This document shows, piece after piece, positions 8,733 to 17,031 of a stretch of DNA of 64,000 nt. How positions within the stretch are numbered: the stretch's first letter is position 1; every line of letters starts with the position of its first letter. The stretch spans positions 5,794 to 69,793 of the forward strand of contig CAZPHC010000034.1 in NCBI GenBank assembly GCA_964586155.1. The letters run 5' to 3'. Position numbers and translations under genes: made by a program. This DNA comes from SXNM01 sp964586155. GTDB lineage: Bacteria; Myxococcota_A; UBA9042. The notes beneath the pieces are model-generated. The model was not told where the DNA came from. It made no database searches and was given only the letters and a program-made list of their open reading frames with translations.

Positions 8733-9473
8733 ATGCCTCGCACGCCCCACGAGCCCGCCGCCGGACGGCCTCCTCGCGAGGTGCCAGGCACCTTGCAGAT
8801 TCGTCCTCGCGAGGTGCCAGGCACCTTGCAGACCGCGCTCCTGGCCATCCTGGTCGCGACGACCCTCGGTGGTTGCGCCGGCGCCGAGGCCCTGCGCCGA
8901 CGCGAGGGCCCGCGCTACGCCGCCGAGACGCATTCCTGGGTTCACGAGGTCATGCGCCTGGGCCGCAACGGCATGTGGCTGGTCGTGCGTGGCTACCACA
9001 CCGGCGACGACGTCGTCGCGGTCGCGACCAACGCGCCGCTCTCGCACGCGGCGATCTTGGACCACGACAACGCCGAGATCATCGAAGCGGTCGGTGACGG
9101 CGTCCGCGTCGTGCCGCTCGCCAAGCTGCTGCGCGAGTCGCATCGGGTCCAGATCGTGCGCCCGGCCGGCTGGACCGAGCAGCGCGGCGCCGAGGCGGTC
9201 CAGCGGGCGCGCAGCCAGGTCGGCCGCGGCTACGACTTCCTCGGCGTCGTTGGCGCACCCGACCGCAACCGCTGGTACTGCAGCGAGCTCGCCGCGTGGT
9301 CGATGGGCGTCCCGGTCGACAAGCTCGGCGCCTGGCACGTGATCCACCCGAAGGACCTGCACCGCCAGGGCACGCTGCTCTTTGACTCGCAAGCCCGCGA
9401 CGGCCGCCCGGACCGCGCAGATCCGTCCGCCGCGGTCGACGCCGCCGCGCCGGCCACGGCCACCGCCGACTGA
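8733..9473 (+). CDS. YiiX-like permuted NlpC/P60 lipoprotein
   Basis: The product is 246 residues. The C-terminal domain resembles the permuted papain-like YiiX/YaeF amidase group: a histidine in NAPLSHAAIL (H105), a fold core AEIIEAVGDGVRVVPLAKLL, and the cysteine in WYCSELAAW (C183), in the order His then Cys expected for the permuted form. Such enzymes act on peptidoglycan-type amide or lipid substrates; this one should be anchored in the envelope by the lipobox LGGC (C48). The first 47 residues are odd: they contain the in-frame sequence REVPGTLQ twice, encoded by two copies of a palindromic repeat. The original start may have been close to the hydrophobic segment, for example TTG 8826; ATG 8733 is kept as the only strong start. 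Follows the FGE-domain gene by 23 bases. Confidence 0.78.
   Translation: MPRTPHEPAAGRPPREVPGTLQIRPREVPGTLQTALLAILVATTLGGCAGAEALRRREGPRYAAETHSWVHEVMRLGRNGMWLVVRGYHTGDDVVAVATNAPLSHAAILDHDNAEIIEAVGDGVRVVPLAKLLRESHRVQIVRPAGWTEQRGAEAVQRARSQVGRGYDFLGVVGAPDRNRWYCSELAAWSMGVPVDKLGAWHVIHPKDLHRQGTLLFDSQARDGRPDRADPSAAVDAAAPATATAD
8771..8832 (+). repeat. Two copies of a palindromic repeat inside a signal peptide region
   Basis: Two identical 29-base units begin at 8771 and 8804, spaced 33 bases apart. The core AGGTGCCAGGCACCT is a near-perfect palindrome. Both are read in the same frame as VPGTLQ within the n-region of the YiiX-like lipoprotein. Confidence 0.85.
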
Positions 9474-9490
9474 GCGCCGACGCCGCGGCC

Positions 9491-10222
9491 TCAGGCCTCG
9501 AACCGACCCTGCTCCAAAAAGCGCAACACCATCGCCTGCACCCGCGCGTCGTTCATGATCCAGGTGTGGCTGACGTCGACCGTGGCGAAGTCGACCATGC
9601 CGGCGAGGTGGGTCTCGTCGACCGCGACCGTGCCGTCGTTGGGCCGGTCGGCGCCGAAGACCCCGAGCGACGACGAGAGCCAGCTGATCGGGTTGCCGAG
9701 GGTGCGGGCGCGGGTCCCGGCGATGACGCCGACCTCGGCGCGCAGCGACGTCGGCCAGCCCTCGTGGCGCTGCACGTCCGCGCCGGCTGGGCCGTAGAGC
9801 CAGCCGAACGGGCCGAAATCCTGCATCGATCGCGCCAGGTCGCTGCCGGCGTTCGGTGGCGCCAGCATCACGACCCGGCGCAGGCGCACGCGCTCGTTCA
9901 TGTGCCGCACCAGCACGCCGCCCAGCGAGTGGGTCACGGCGTCGACCTCGACGTCGCCGAGCTCGTCATGGACCCAGCCGGCGACGGCGTCGGCCAGCTC
10001 GGCGACCCCGCGTTGCCGCGACGGATAGGTCCGCGCCCAGGTCGGGTGGCCGGCCTTGCGCAGCGTGCGCCCGAGACCCGCCATCGACAGGTGCGTGCGC
10101 GCCAGCCCGTGCAGCAGCAGCACCGGGCGGTTGCTGCCGGAGGCCGCGCCGCGCGGCGTCGTCCCGGCGGTGCCGGCGTGGGGGCTGGGGTGATGCGCGT
10201 GATCTTCGAGCGGCCGACTCAA
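9491..10222 (-). CDS. Alpha/beta hydrolase (lipase/esterase, PGAP1-like)
   Basis: The product is 243 residues with the lipase layout: an oxyanion strand VLLLHGLA near residue 34, the nucleophile elbow in THSLGG (S99), then VMLAPPNAGSDLA, GVIAGTRA, and DGTVAVDET followed by a late histidine in VDVSHTWIM. These fit the Ser-Asp-His triad of EstA/PGAP1-type lipases that act on esters or lipids. No signal peptide is apparent. TTG 10222 is chosen because it overlaps the TGA of the upstream acyltransferase (TTGA) and has an AGAGGA site at the right distance. It is the last gene of the minus-strand operon with adenosine deaminase and the acyltransferase, suggesting phospholipid or acylglycerol turnover. 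Confidence 0.82.
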   Translation of the reverse strand: MSRPLEDHAHHPSPHAGTAGTTPRGAASGSNRPVLLLHGLARTHLSMAGLGRTLRKAGHPTWARTYPSRQRGVAELADAVAGWVHDELGDVEVDAVTHSLGGVLVRHMNERVRLRRVVMLAPPNAGSDLARSMQDFGPFGWLYGPAGADVQRHEGWPTSLRAEVGVIAGTRARTLGNPISWLSSSLGVFGADRPNDGTVAVDETHLAGMVDFATVDVSHTWIMNDARVQAMVLRFLEQGRFEA

Positions 10223-11784
10223 GGCGGTTCCTCTGCGAGCAGCTCCGCGAACGCGGCCATCCACGCCGGCTGCTCGGCTGCATCCACGCCCTGGGCGTCC
10301 ATGGCCGCGGCCGCGACCTCGCCGTCCCGGCCGTCCCAGTCAAGCACGCGGCCGGTCGCCGCGTCACCCACGCGTGCCGCGCTGGCCTCCAAGAACAGCG
10401 GCTCCAGGTCCGGCGGCAGGTGGCGCACCACCGCCGCGACCACGCCAGCCTCGAGGCGGCGGCGCTCGCGGCGCAGATCTGCGACCTCGGTGCGGAAGCG
10501 GAAGAAGCGCAGCAGCGAGACCAGGACCTCGCGGCCGTCGGCGTAGCGCTCCATCACCCGCAGCGCGGCGAGGCCCGAGAGCGGCAGCAGCGGCAGCGCG
10601 GCGAGCCCCATGCCGCCCCAGCGGACGCCGAGGGCGACGCCGGCCGCCAGCCAGGTCAGCATCACCAACGCCAGGCCGACCAGGAGCTTCGTCGTCGCGA
10701 TCACGTCGCGGCGTGGCGTCAGCGTGCCGCCGATCCACCACGCCAGCAGCGCCGCCGGGCCGTGCAGCAGCAGGCCGGGGATCGCCAGCGGCAGCAGCAG
10801 CAGCGCCGGTCCCGTGCGGCGCCAGAAGCGCGCCAGCACCGCCGAGGCGCTCCATGACGCCTGCAGGTCGCGTTCGGTCAGGTCGATCGCGTCGAGCCGG
10901 GCCCGAAACGCGCGCACCGCGTCGAAGAGCTTGCGGATGTCTTCGCGATCCTTGACCTTCTCGTAGCCTGCGGCGAATCGGCGCCCCAGCTCGACGCGCG
11001 CCTCCAGCGACAGCCCCGGCGGCTGGTAGAGACGACGCACGGTCTCGAGCACGCGCAGGGTCTCCCAATCCTCGCCTTGGATCGTCAGCGCCCGCAGCGC
11101 AAGGTCGATCTGTTCGGTCAGCTCGCGCGCGGCCTTGCGCGGATCGGCCTCGGATCGAGCGAGCCAGCCGCGATCGACCGCGATCGGCGGGCCGAAGCGG
11201 ACCAGCACGTTCGAACGAAAGCGTCGGGGCGCCGAGTAGTTCAGCCCCACGGGCACGATCTGCACCGCGACGTCCGGGCGCGCGGCGCAGGCGCCCAGGG
11301 CCACCCGTGCCGCGCCGGTCTTGAGCGGCTGCAGCTGCGCCTCGTCGTGGCTGCATCCTTCGGGGAAGATGCCGATCGCGCCGCCGGTCGTCAGGTGCCC
11401 GGCCAGCGCGGCGAAGGCTGCGGCGTTGTCGACCCGGTCGGGCGCCTGCACCGCGCTCGGATCGACCTTGCCGTCGGCGTCGACACGGCGGCGGATCGCG
11501 ACCGCGCCGACGCCCTGCAGCACCGGCCGCAGCAGCGGGTTGGCAAAGAGCACGTCCTTGGCCGCGAACGCCACGGTCCGCTGCGACGTCGCGAGCAAGA
11601 CTGCCGGATCGAGCAAGGAGTTCGGATGGTTGCCGACAAGCAGCAGCGGCCCGTCGCCCGGCACCAGCTCATCGCCCACGACCTGGACCCGGCGGAAGAA
11701 CACCCCGAGCATCCAGCGGATCGCCCGGCGCAGCGGCCGGTACAGCCACGGCGCCTCGGTCGTCTGCGGCGGTGCGGCCCCCAT
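10219..11784 (-). CDS. PlsC-type acyltransferase with C-terminal membrane domain
   Basis: The product is 521 residues. The N-terminal 240 residues are a 1-acyl-sn-glycerol-3-phosphate acyltransferase domain: the catalytic H-x4-D motif with one extra residue reads NHPNSLLD (H53, D59), FPEGCSHDE near 138 is the substrate-binding block, and VPVGLNY is the fourth block. It should transfer an acyl chain from acyl-ACP or acyl-CoA to a lysophospholipid at the inner membrane. The rest is longer than simple PlsC proteins: a helical stretch, then four or five hydrophobic segments (residues about 345-440), then a cytoplasmic tail. Similar long forms are annotated simply as PlsC-family proteins. ATG overlaps the TGA of the deaminase upstream (TGATG). 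Confidence 0.88.
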   Translation of the reverse strand: MGAAPPQTTEAPWLYRPLRRAIRWMLGVFFRRVQVVGDELVPGDGPLLLVGNHPNSLLDPAVLLATSQRTVAFAAKDVLFANPLLRPVLQGVGAVAIRRRVDADGKVDPSAVQAPDRVDNAAAFAALAGHLTTGGAIGIFPEGCSHDEAQLQPLKTGAARVALGACAARPDVAVQIVPVGLNYSAPRRFRSNVLVRFGPPIAVDRGWLARSEADPRKAARELTEQIDLALRALTIQGEDWETLRVLETVRRLYQPPGLSLEARVELGRRFAAGYEKVKDREDIRKLFDAVRAFRARLDAIDLTERDLQASWSASAVLARFWRRTGPALLLLPLAIPGLLLHGPAALLAWWIGGTLTPRRDVIATTKLLVGLALVMLTWLAAGVALGVRWGGMGLAALPLLPLSGLAALRVMERYADGREVLVSLLRFFRFRTEVADLRRERRRLEAGVVAAVVRHLPPDLEPLFLEASAARVGDAATGRVLDWDGRDGEVAAAAMDAQGVDAAEQPAWMAAFAELLAEEPP

Positions 11785-12809
11785 CAGCGACCTCCCTCGC
11801 GGCCGAAGCGGGCGGCGTGGCCGTGGCCGATGGCCCGCAGCAGCGCCGCGTCGTCCATGCCCGGCAGCGTGCGTGCCAGCGCGTGTTCGCCCGGCGCGTC
11901 GACCGCCGACAGCAGCGTGTTGTCGGTGCAGATGCAGACCCGCACCCCCTGCGCCAGCAGCGCGCCGATCGGATGCTGCGCCGGCGTCGCGATGGCGCCG
12001 ACGTGCACGTTCGACGAGATGCAGGCCTCGATCGTGACGCCGCGCTCGCGCACCAGGTCGACCACGCGCGGGTCGGCGAGCAACGTCGTGCCGTGGCCGA
12101 TGCGCTGCGCGCCGAGCTGCGCGATCGCCACCGCGATCTCTGCCGGCGGCCGGCCCTCGCCAGCGTGCACCGTGACGCCGAGCCCGGCGCGGCGCGCGCG
12201 CTGGAACGCTGCGCCGTAGTCCGTCATGCCGAACGAAGCGCCAGGTGCCGGCCCGCCCGCCAGGTCGACGCCGACGACCGCCGGATGGGCGATCGCCATG
12301 TCGACCAGCGCCTCGACCAGCGCCGGCGGCTCGCCATAGAGCGCGCAGAGCAGCAGGCCAGCGCGCCCGGCGAGGCCCTCGGCCGCCGCGTCGATCATGC
12401 GTCGCATCCGCGTCAGGTCGGGCGTCGGCTCGCCGGGCTGGCCGTGCAGCTGCGGCGCGAAGCGCAGCTCCAGGGTGCCGACGCCCTCGGCCGCGGCGTC
12501 GGCGCAGATCTCGTCGGCGACCAGCGCCACCGCCTCGGGACGGCCCAGCGTGGCCAGCGTCGTCGCGAAGCAGGCCAGCGCGGCGTCCAAGCCCATGCCG
12601 GCAAAGAAGCGCGGAATCTCGGCCATCGCGAGACCCTCGGCCGCGGCCAGCGCGCGCAGCGTCTGCGCCCGCATCGAGCCGTCGAGGTGTCGATGCAGGT
12701 CCGCGAGCGGTCGCGGGCCGAACCGGTCGAGCCCGGGCAGGTCGCCGAGCGCGCCGAGATGGCTCCGATCGCCGGTGGACGCGGCGTCTTGGGATCCCAA
12801 AGGGTGCAT
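11784..12809 (-). CDS. add: Adenosine deaminase family protein
   Basis: The product is 341 residues, the usual size. The metal-dependent amidohydrolase motifs are in place: HxH in DLHRHLDGS, the third histidine and catalytic glutamate in VTVHAGE, QRIGHGT, and the metal-binding aspartate in VCICTDNTLLS. The family hydrolyses adenosine (or adenine or AMP-like substrates) to the inosine equivalent and ammonia. The HLDGS and TDNTLLS forms are nearer to adenosine than adenine deaminases, but substrate is inferred only. ATG with a GGAG site 9 bases upstream. First gene of a three-gene overlapping operon. Confidence 0.9.
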   Translation of the reverse strand: MHPLGSQDAASTGDRSHLGALGDLPGLDRFGPRPLADLHRHLDGSMRAQTLRALAAAEGLAMAEIPRFFAGMGLDAALACFATTLATLGRPEAVALVADEICADAAAEGVGTLELRFAPQLHGQPGEPTPDLTRMRRMIDAAAEGLAGRAGLLLCALYGEPPALVEALVDMAIAHPAVVGVDLAGGPAPGASFGMTDYGAAFQRARRAGLGVTVHAGEGRPPAEIAVAIAQLGAQRIGHGTTLLADPRVVDLVRERGVTIEACISSNVHVGAIATPAQHPIGALLAQGVRVCICTDNTLLSAVDAPGEHALARTLPGMDDAALLRAIGHGHAARFGREGGR

Positions 12810-12910
12810 CGCTCCAACTCCAGGTCGGCAGGGTCAATCGCGGCCCACGCGCCGTCAAGCGGCGGTTTGCTTGCCCCTCGCCGCGCCTCCCAGCATCCTG
12901 TCGGCGGGCG

Positions 12911-13873
12911 ATGCGGAGCGCGCGGCGGCTGCGGCGCAGACAGGTGGCAAGCGTGGTTCAACAGCGCGGGCGCAGCGTCGAGGCGGAACGGCCCGGCGCA
13001 CCGAGGGTCGCTCCTTGGCTGTGCATCGGGCTCATGGCGTGGCTGCTCGCGGCATGCGCCGGCAAGCCCGTGGTGCAGCCGACCTGGGCGGTCTACTACG
13101 GCGTCGACGCGCCACCCGAGCTGCTGCAGGGCTACCAGCTCGTGGTGCTCGACCCCGGCTTCACCGGCGACCTCGCTGCGGTCAAGGCCAAGGGCGCCAA
13201 GGTGCTGGCCTACCTCAGCCTCGGCGAGATCAACGAGCAGCGCCAGGAGTTCGCCCAGGCCCGCTCGATGCAGCTGCTGCTCGAGGCCAACCCCAACTGG
13301 CCAGGCGCCTGGGCCGTCGACATCCGCGACCCCCGCTGGCGCGCCGTCATCGTCCAGACCGTCGCGCCCGCGCTGCTGGCGCGAGGCTTCGACGGCTTGT
13401 TCCTGGACACCATCGACTCGTCGCTCTGGCTCGAGACGCGCGAGCCGGCGCGCTTCAGCGGCATGAAGGACGCCGCCGTGGCGCTGATCACGGCGCTGCA
13501 CGCCGCGTCGCCGGCGAGCATCCTGGTGCTCAACGGCGGCCTCGAGATCGCCGGCCCGCTGCGCGGCATCGTCGACCGCATCGCGATCGAGTCGACGCTC
13601 TCAACCTGGGACTTCGCGCGCAAGGAGCCACGCTGGCGCAGCGGCGACGAACGCGCCCAGGCCCTGCGACGCATCGCCGCGGCGCGCGCCGCCAACCCCA
13701 AGCTCGAGGTCTACGCGCTCGACTATTGGGATCCCGACGATCGCGCTTCGATCGCGACGATCTACCGCAGCCAGCGCCAGGCGGGCCTGGTGCCCTACGT
13801 CGCGACCATCGCGCTCGACCGCGTCGTCGCCGAGCCCGTGGCCACGCCGGCGCCCACGGATCTCGCACCGTGA
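12911..13873 (+). CDS. pelA: PelA-like glycoside hydrolase lipoprotein (hydrolase part of PelA)
   Basis: The product is about 320 residues with a lipoprotein signal ending LLAAC. The catalytic domain matches the TM1410/GH114-GH166 type barrel found at the N-terminus of PelA: WAVYYGVDAP, KVLAYLSLGEIN, GFDGLFLDTIDS with D166, and VDRIAIESTLSTWD with E227. D166 and E227 sit 61 residues apart, close to the catalytic Asp/Glu pair of Pseudomonas PelA. The enzyme should cleave the alpha-1,4-linked galactosamine/GalNAc polymer Pel. Unlike canonical PelA it ends here: the deacetylase is a separate gene at 27784. The start is uncertain (ATG 12911, GTG 12944 and ATG 13034 are in frame). The stop overlaps the GTG of the next gene. 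Confidence 0.85.
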   Translation: MRSARRLRRRQVASVVQQRGRSVEAERPGAPRVAPWLCIGLMAWLLAACAGKPVVQPTWAVYYGVDAPPELLQGYQLVVLDPGFTGDLAAVKAKGAKVLAYLSLGEINEQRQEFAQARSMQLLLEANPNWPGAWAVDIRDPRWRAVIVQTVAPALLARGFDGLFLDTIDSSLWLETREPARFSGMKDAAVALITALHAASPASILVLNGGLEIAGPLRGIVDRIAIESTLSTWDFARKEPRWRSGDERAQALRRIAAARAANPKLEVYALDYWDPDDRASIATIYRSQRQAGLVPYVATIALDRVVAEPVATPAPTDLAP

Positions 13874-16800
13874 CCGAGCCCTCGTCGTTGCCACCCGGCG
13901 CGCACGGTCCGTCGGGGCGGCGGTCGCCGCAGGCCCTCCGCCCGCCCAGCGACGCGCAGCGAGCGTCGAACGTGGTGCCGTCGATGCGCACCACGCACCT
14001 CGCCGTCGGCGGCCTGGTCGTCTGCGCGCTGGCGCTGTCGACGCTCCTGGTGCCGACCGCAGCCGAGATCGGCTCGCACCTGCTCAACGATCACGACGGC
14101 GGCCGCGCCCGCACCTACCTCGAACGCGCCCTGGGCGAACTCGGCCCCGTGCGTGAGATCGCGCTGCCCCTGGTCAAGATCTACCGCGACCAGGGCGAGG
14201 CCGGCGCCGCGCTGCGCCTGCTCGACCGTCTGCGCCAGCACACCGGCGGCGTCGACGACCAGCTGGCCCATTCGCTGCGTCGACGCGCCCTGCGCGACGC
14301 GGGGCGGGACTTCGAGGCTGCCGACGCGCTGCGCCTGGGCGGCCTGCGCGAGCAGCCCGACGACGTCGTCGAAGAGCTCGCCGCGCTCTACGGCAACCAC
14401 GGCCTGGTCGAGCTCCAGCTCGAGGCGATGCAGGAGCTGCTGCGCCGCGCGCCGAACAGCGTCGAGCTGCCGCGGACCGTCGCGCATCTGCTGGCGGTGA
14501 CCGGCCGCGTCCACCAAGCCATGGCCACGCTCGACGCGCTCTGGCAGCGCGACCCGACCGCCTTCACCGCTGGTGACGTCGCGCTCTGGCTCGATCTGCA
14601 CGTGCGCTTCGACCCCACGGACCGCGCGGCGCGGTGGGCGCGGCGGCACCTGCGGCACTTCCCGGCCGCTGGCACCGAGGTCGACGTCGCCCAACGCCTG
14701 CTCGCCGCCGGGCGCGCCGAGGACGCCCGCGCCTTCGTTCAGCCCTCGGTCGACGGCGGCCGCGCCGACCTCGACACGCTGCACGTCTGGGCCCAGGCGA
14801 TGCTCGCGCTCGACCGCGTCGAGCCGGCGGCGGCGACGCTGCGGACCTTGATCGCCCAGGGCGAGGACGTCGGGCCGGTGACGACGCTGCTCTGCCGTGT
14901 GGCCCTGGCGAGCGGCCGTCGCGCGCTGGCCCTGGAGCTCGCGCTCAAGGCCGACCTCGGCTCGATCCAGCGCGACGTGCTGATCTGGCTGGCCTCGACG
15001 GCGCTGGCCGAGGGTCAGGACGACGCGCTCAAGGCCTTCGTCGAGCAGATCGACCTGCGCGAGCAGCGCGATGACGCCGCCACCATCGCCCGGCTCGCCT
15101 GGGAGGCCGGGCGGCCCGAGATCGCGCGCCGTTGGTTGACCCGCGCCCGCGCCGCCGGCGCCACGACCGTCGCCGAGCGGCGCAACCTCGTCGAGCTGGC
15201 CCTGGCCATGCGCGATCGCGACGCGGCCATCGAGCAACTCGGCGCCTGGACCGCGGCGCTGGACCCGCGCACCGAGGATCTGCTCGGCCTCGCGACGCTG
15301 TGGTGGCGCGCCGGGGCGCCGCAACTCGGCCAGCGCCAGCTCGATCGTGCGCTCGATCGCGCCCAAGACCGCGGCGTGACCGGCGTCTCGGCCCGCTCGC
15401 GGGCGGCCACGGCGTTGCTGTTGGCCGCTGCCGGACACGCCGAGGCCGCGCTGCAGCGTTGCGGCGGCCCGGGCTTCACCGAGGCGCTGCGATCGGAGCT
15501 GCGCACCGCGATCGCCCTCGCCGGCACCGATCTGGCCGGCGCCGCGCAGGCAGACGGCGAAGGCCCCAACAGCCGCCTGCGCGCCTGGCTGCGCGCGATG
15601 GCCTCGATCGGCGTCGACCAGGGCCAGGAGGCCCTGGCGCGCTGGGCCTGGCGCGAGCTGCGCAAGGAGGCGCCGACCGATCGCGCGATCGCCGTGGCCC
15701 TTGCGCAGTCCAACCTCGGCCAGGACGACCCCGAGGCCGCCCTCGACGCCTTGCGTGGCATCGCGCCGCTACGGGGCCCGGAGCTCGACCTGCAGCGCAC
15801 GCTGCTGCTCGCCGCCTGGCGCAAGACCAAGCGCCATCGCGACGAGCTCGTGCGCGCGGCCGTCGCCTACGTGTCCGAGCGCTCGCTGCGTGATCCGGAG
15901 GTCCAGAGCTGGGTCCACCTGCTGCTCGAGCTGCGCGCCAACGTCGAGGCCTTGCCCTTCGTCACCCGCCTGGCGACGACCCTCGGCGGCGGCTGGGTCG
16001 ACCGGCGCGTCGCCCTGCTCGACGCGCTCGGCGACCGCAAGGCCCTGGCCGAGCTCTGGCGCGGCCGCGGCACCGACGCCCAGCTGCCGATCGCCGAGCG
16101 GTTGGCTGCGGCAGATCGGCTGCGCGACCTCGGCGACCGCGCCGGTACGCTCGACCTGCTGCGCGCAGCGGCCGAAGGCGCCGAGCCCGACAGCGATCCG
16201 GTGCGCAAGCTGCTCAACGCCTGGGGCCCGCGACCCGGACCTGCGGCGACCGCGTGGTTGCGCCATCGCGCCGAGGCCACGCAAGGGGCCACCCGCGTCG
16301 CCTGGGCACGGCACCTGCTCTGGGTCGGCGCGGCCAGCGACGTCGTCCGCCTGCTCGACGGCGACAGCAGCGACGAGGCGACCCTCGCGCTTCGTGTCGA
16401 GGCCCAGATCGCCGCCGGCCAGGTCCAGGCCCTCGCGGCGTGGACGTTGCGTCGCGTCGCCAGCCTCGGCGACGCCGCCCTGGTGCGCAAGCTGGCTCAG
16501 GTCTGCACCGGCCACCGCCAGCCACGCGCCGCCGAGGCCGCCTGGTCGCGCCTGCTCGAGCTGCAGCCGCGCGACGCGACCGCGCTGCGCACCCTGGCCC
16601 AAGCGTCTGCGGCCCAGCCCGCTCGCGCCGAGCGCTACTGGCAGGCGCTGCTCGCGCTGCCACCCGCCGAGCGTGGCCCGACGACCTGGCGCGACCACGT
16701 CGCCCTGGCCGACGCCTTGCGCGCGCTGCCGGGGCGCGGCGCCGAGGTCAACGTCCAGCTCGCCATCGCCCTGCGCCTGCGCGACGCCAGCGACGAGGCT

Positions 16801-17031
16801 CCGGGCCAGCGCGATCGCGACGCCGGTCGGCTGCTGGCGCGCATGGGGCGGCCCCGCGACGCGGCGCTGCGCCTGGCCAAGGCGTTGTCGGCGGCCGAAT
16901 GCGACGACGGCTTGCGCGCCGACCTCGTCGCGGCTTTGATGGCGGCAGGCGAGTTGGAGCGAGCCAACGCCCTGGTCGATCCCCCCCCGAGCTGCCGCGC
17001 CGCCGCGCCGCAGCCAGAGTCGTCGCCATGA
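13870..17031 (+). CDS. pelB: PelB-like TPR scaffold, inner-membrane anchored
   Basis: The product is 1053 residues. The first 40 residues are Pro/Arg-rich and cytoplasmic, then comes one membrane helix (about 44-62). The rest is helical TPR-type repeats throughout, for example HDGGRARTYLERALGEL, EAADALRLGGLREQPDDVVEELAALYGNHG and AEAAWSRLLELQPRDATALRTLAQ. This is the arrangement of the periplasmic TPR half of PelB, which gathers the PelA enzymes and guides the polymer to the outer membrane. No barrel is attached: it is encoded by the next gene, which overlaps by four bases (ATGA). GTG 13870 overlaps the stop of the hydrolase gene. Identification rests on context plus architecture, since TPR sequences are poorly diagnostic. 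Confidence 0.85.
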   Translation: MTEPSSLPPGAHGPSGRRSPQALRPPSDAQRASNVVPSMRTTHLAVGGLVVCALALSTLLVPTAAEIGSHLLNDHDGGRARTYLERALGELGPVREIALPLVKIYRDQGEAGAALRLLDRLRQHTGGVDDQLAHSLRRRALRDAGRDFEAADALRLGGLREQPDDVVEELAALYGNHGLVELQLEAMQELLRRAPNSVELPRTVAHLLAVTGRVHQAMATLDALWQRDPTAFTAGDVALWLDLHVRFDPTDRAARWARRHLRHFPAAGTEVDVAQRLLAAGRAEDARAFVQPSVDGGRADLDTLHVWAQAMLALDRVEPAAATLRTLIAQGEDVGPVTTLLCRVALASGRRALALELALKADLGSIQRDVLIWLASTALAEGQDDALKAFVEQIDLREQRDDAATIARLAWEAGRPEIARRWLTRARAAGATTVAERRNLVELALAMRDRDAAIEQLGAWTAALDPRTEDLLGLATLWWRAGAPQLGQRQLDRALDRAQDRGVTGVSARSRAATALLLAAAGHAEAALQRCGGPGFTEALRSELRTAIALAGTDLAGAAQADGEGPNSRLRAWLRAMASIGVDQGQEALARWAWRELRKEAPTDRAIAVALAQSNLGQDDPEAALDALRGIAPLRGPELDLQRTLLLAAWRKTKRHRDELVRAAVAYVSERSLRDPEVQSWVHLLLELRANVEALPFVTRLATTLGGGWVDRRVALLDALGDRKALAELWRGRGTDAQLPIAERLAAADRLRDLGDRAGTLDLLRAAAEGAEPDSDPVRKLLNAWGPRPGPAATAWLRHRAEATQGATRVAWARHLLWVGAASDVVRLLDGDSSDEATLALRVEAQIAAGQVQALAAWTLRRVASLGDAALVRKLAQVCTGHRQPRAAEAAWSRLLELQPRDATALRTLAQASAAQPARAERYWQALLALPPAERGPTTWRDHVALADALRALPGRGAEVNVQLAIALRLRDASDEAPGQRDRDAGRLLARMGRPRDAALRLAKALSAAECDDGLRADLVAALMAAGELERANALVDPPPSCRAAAPQPESSP

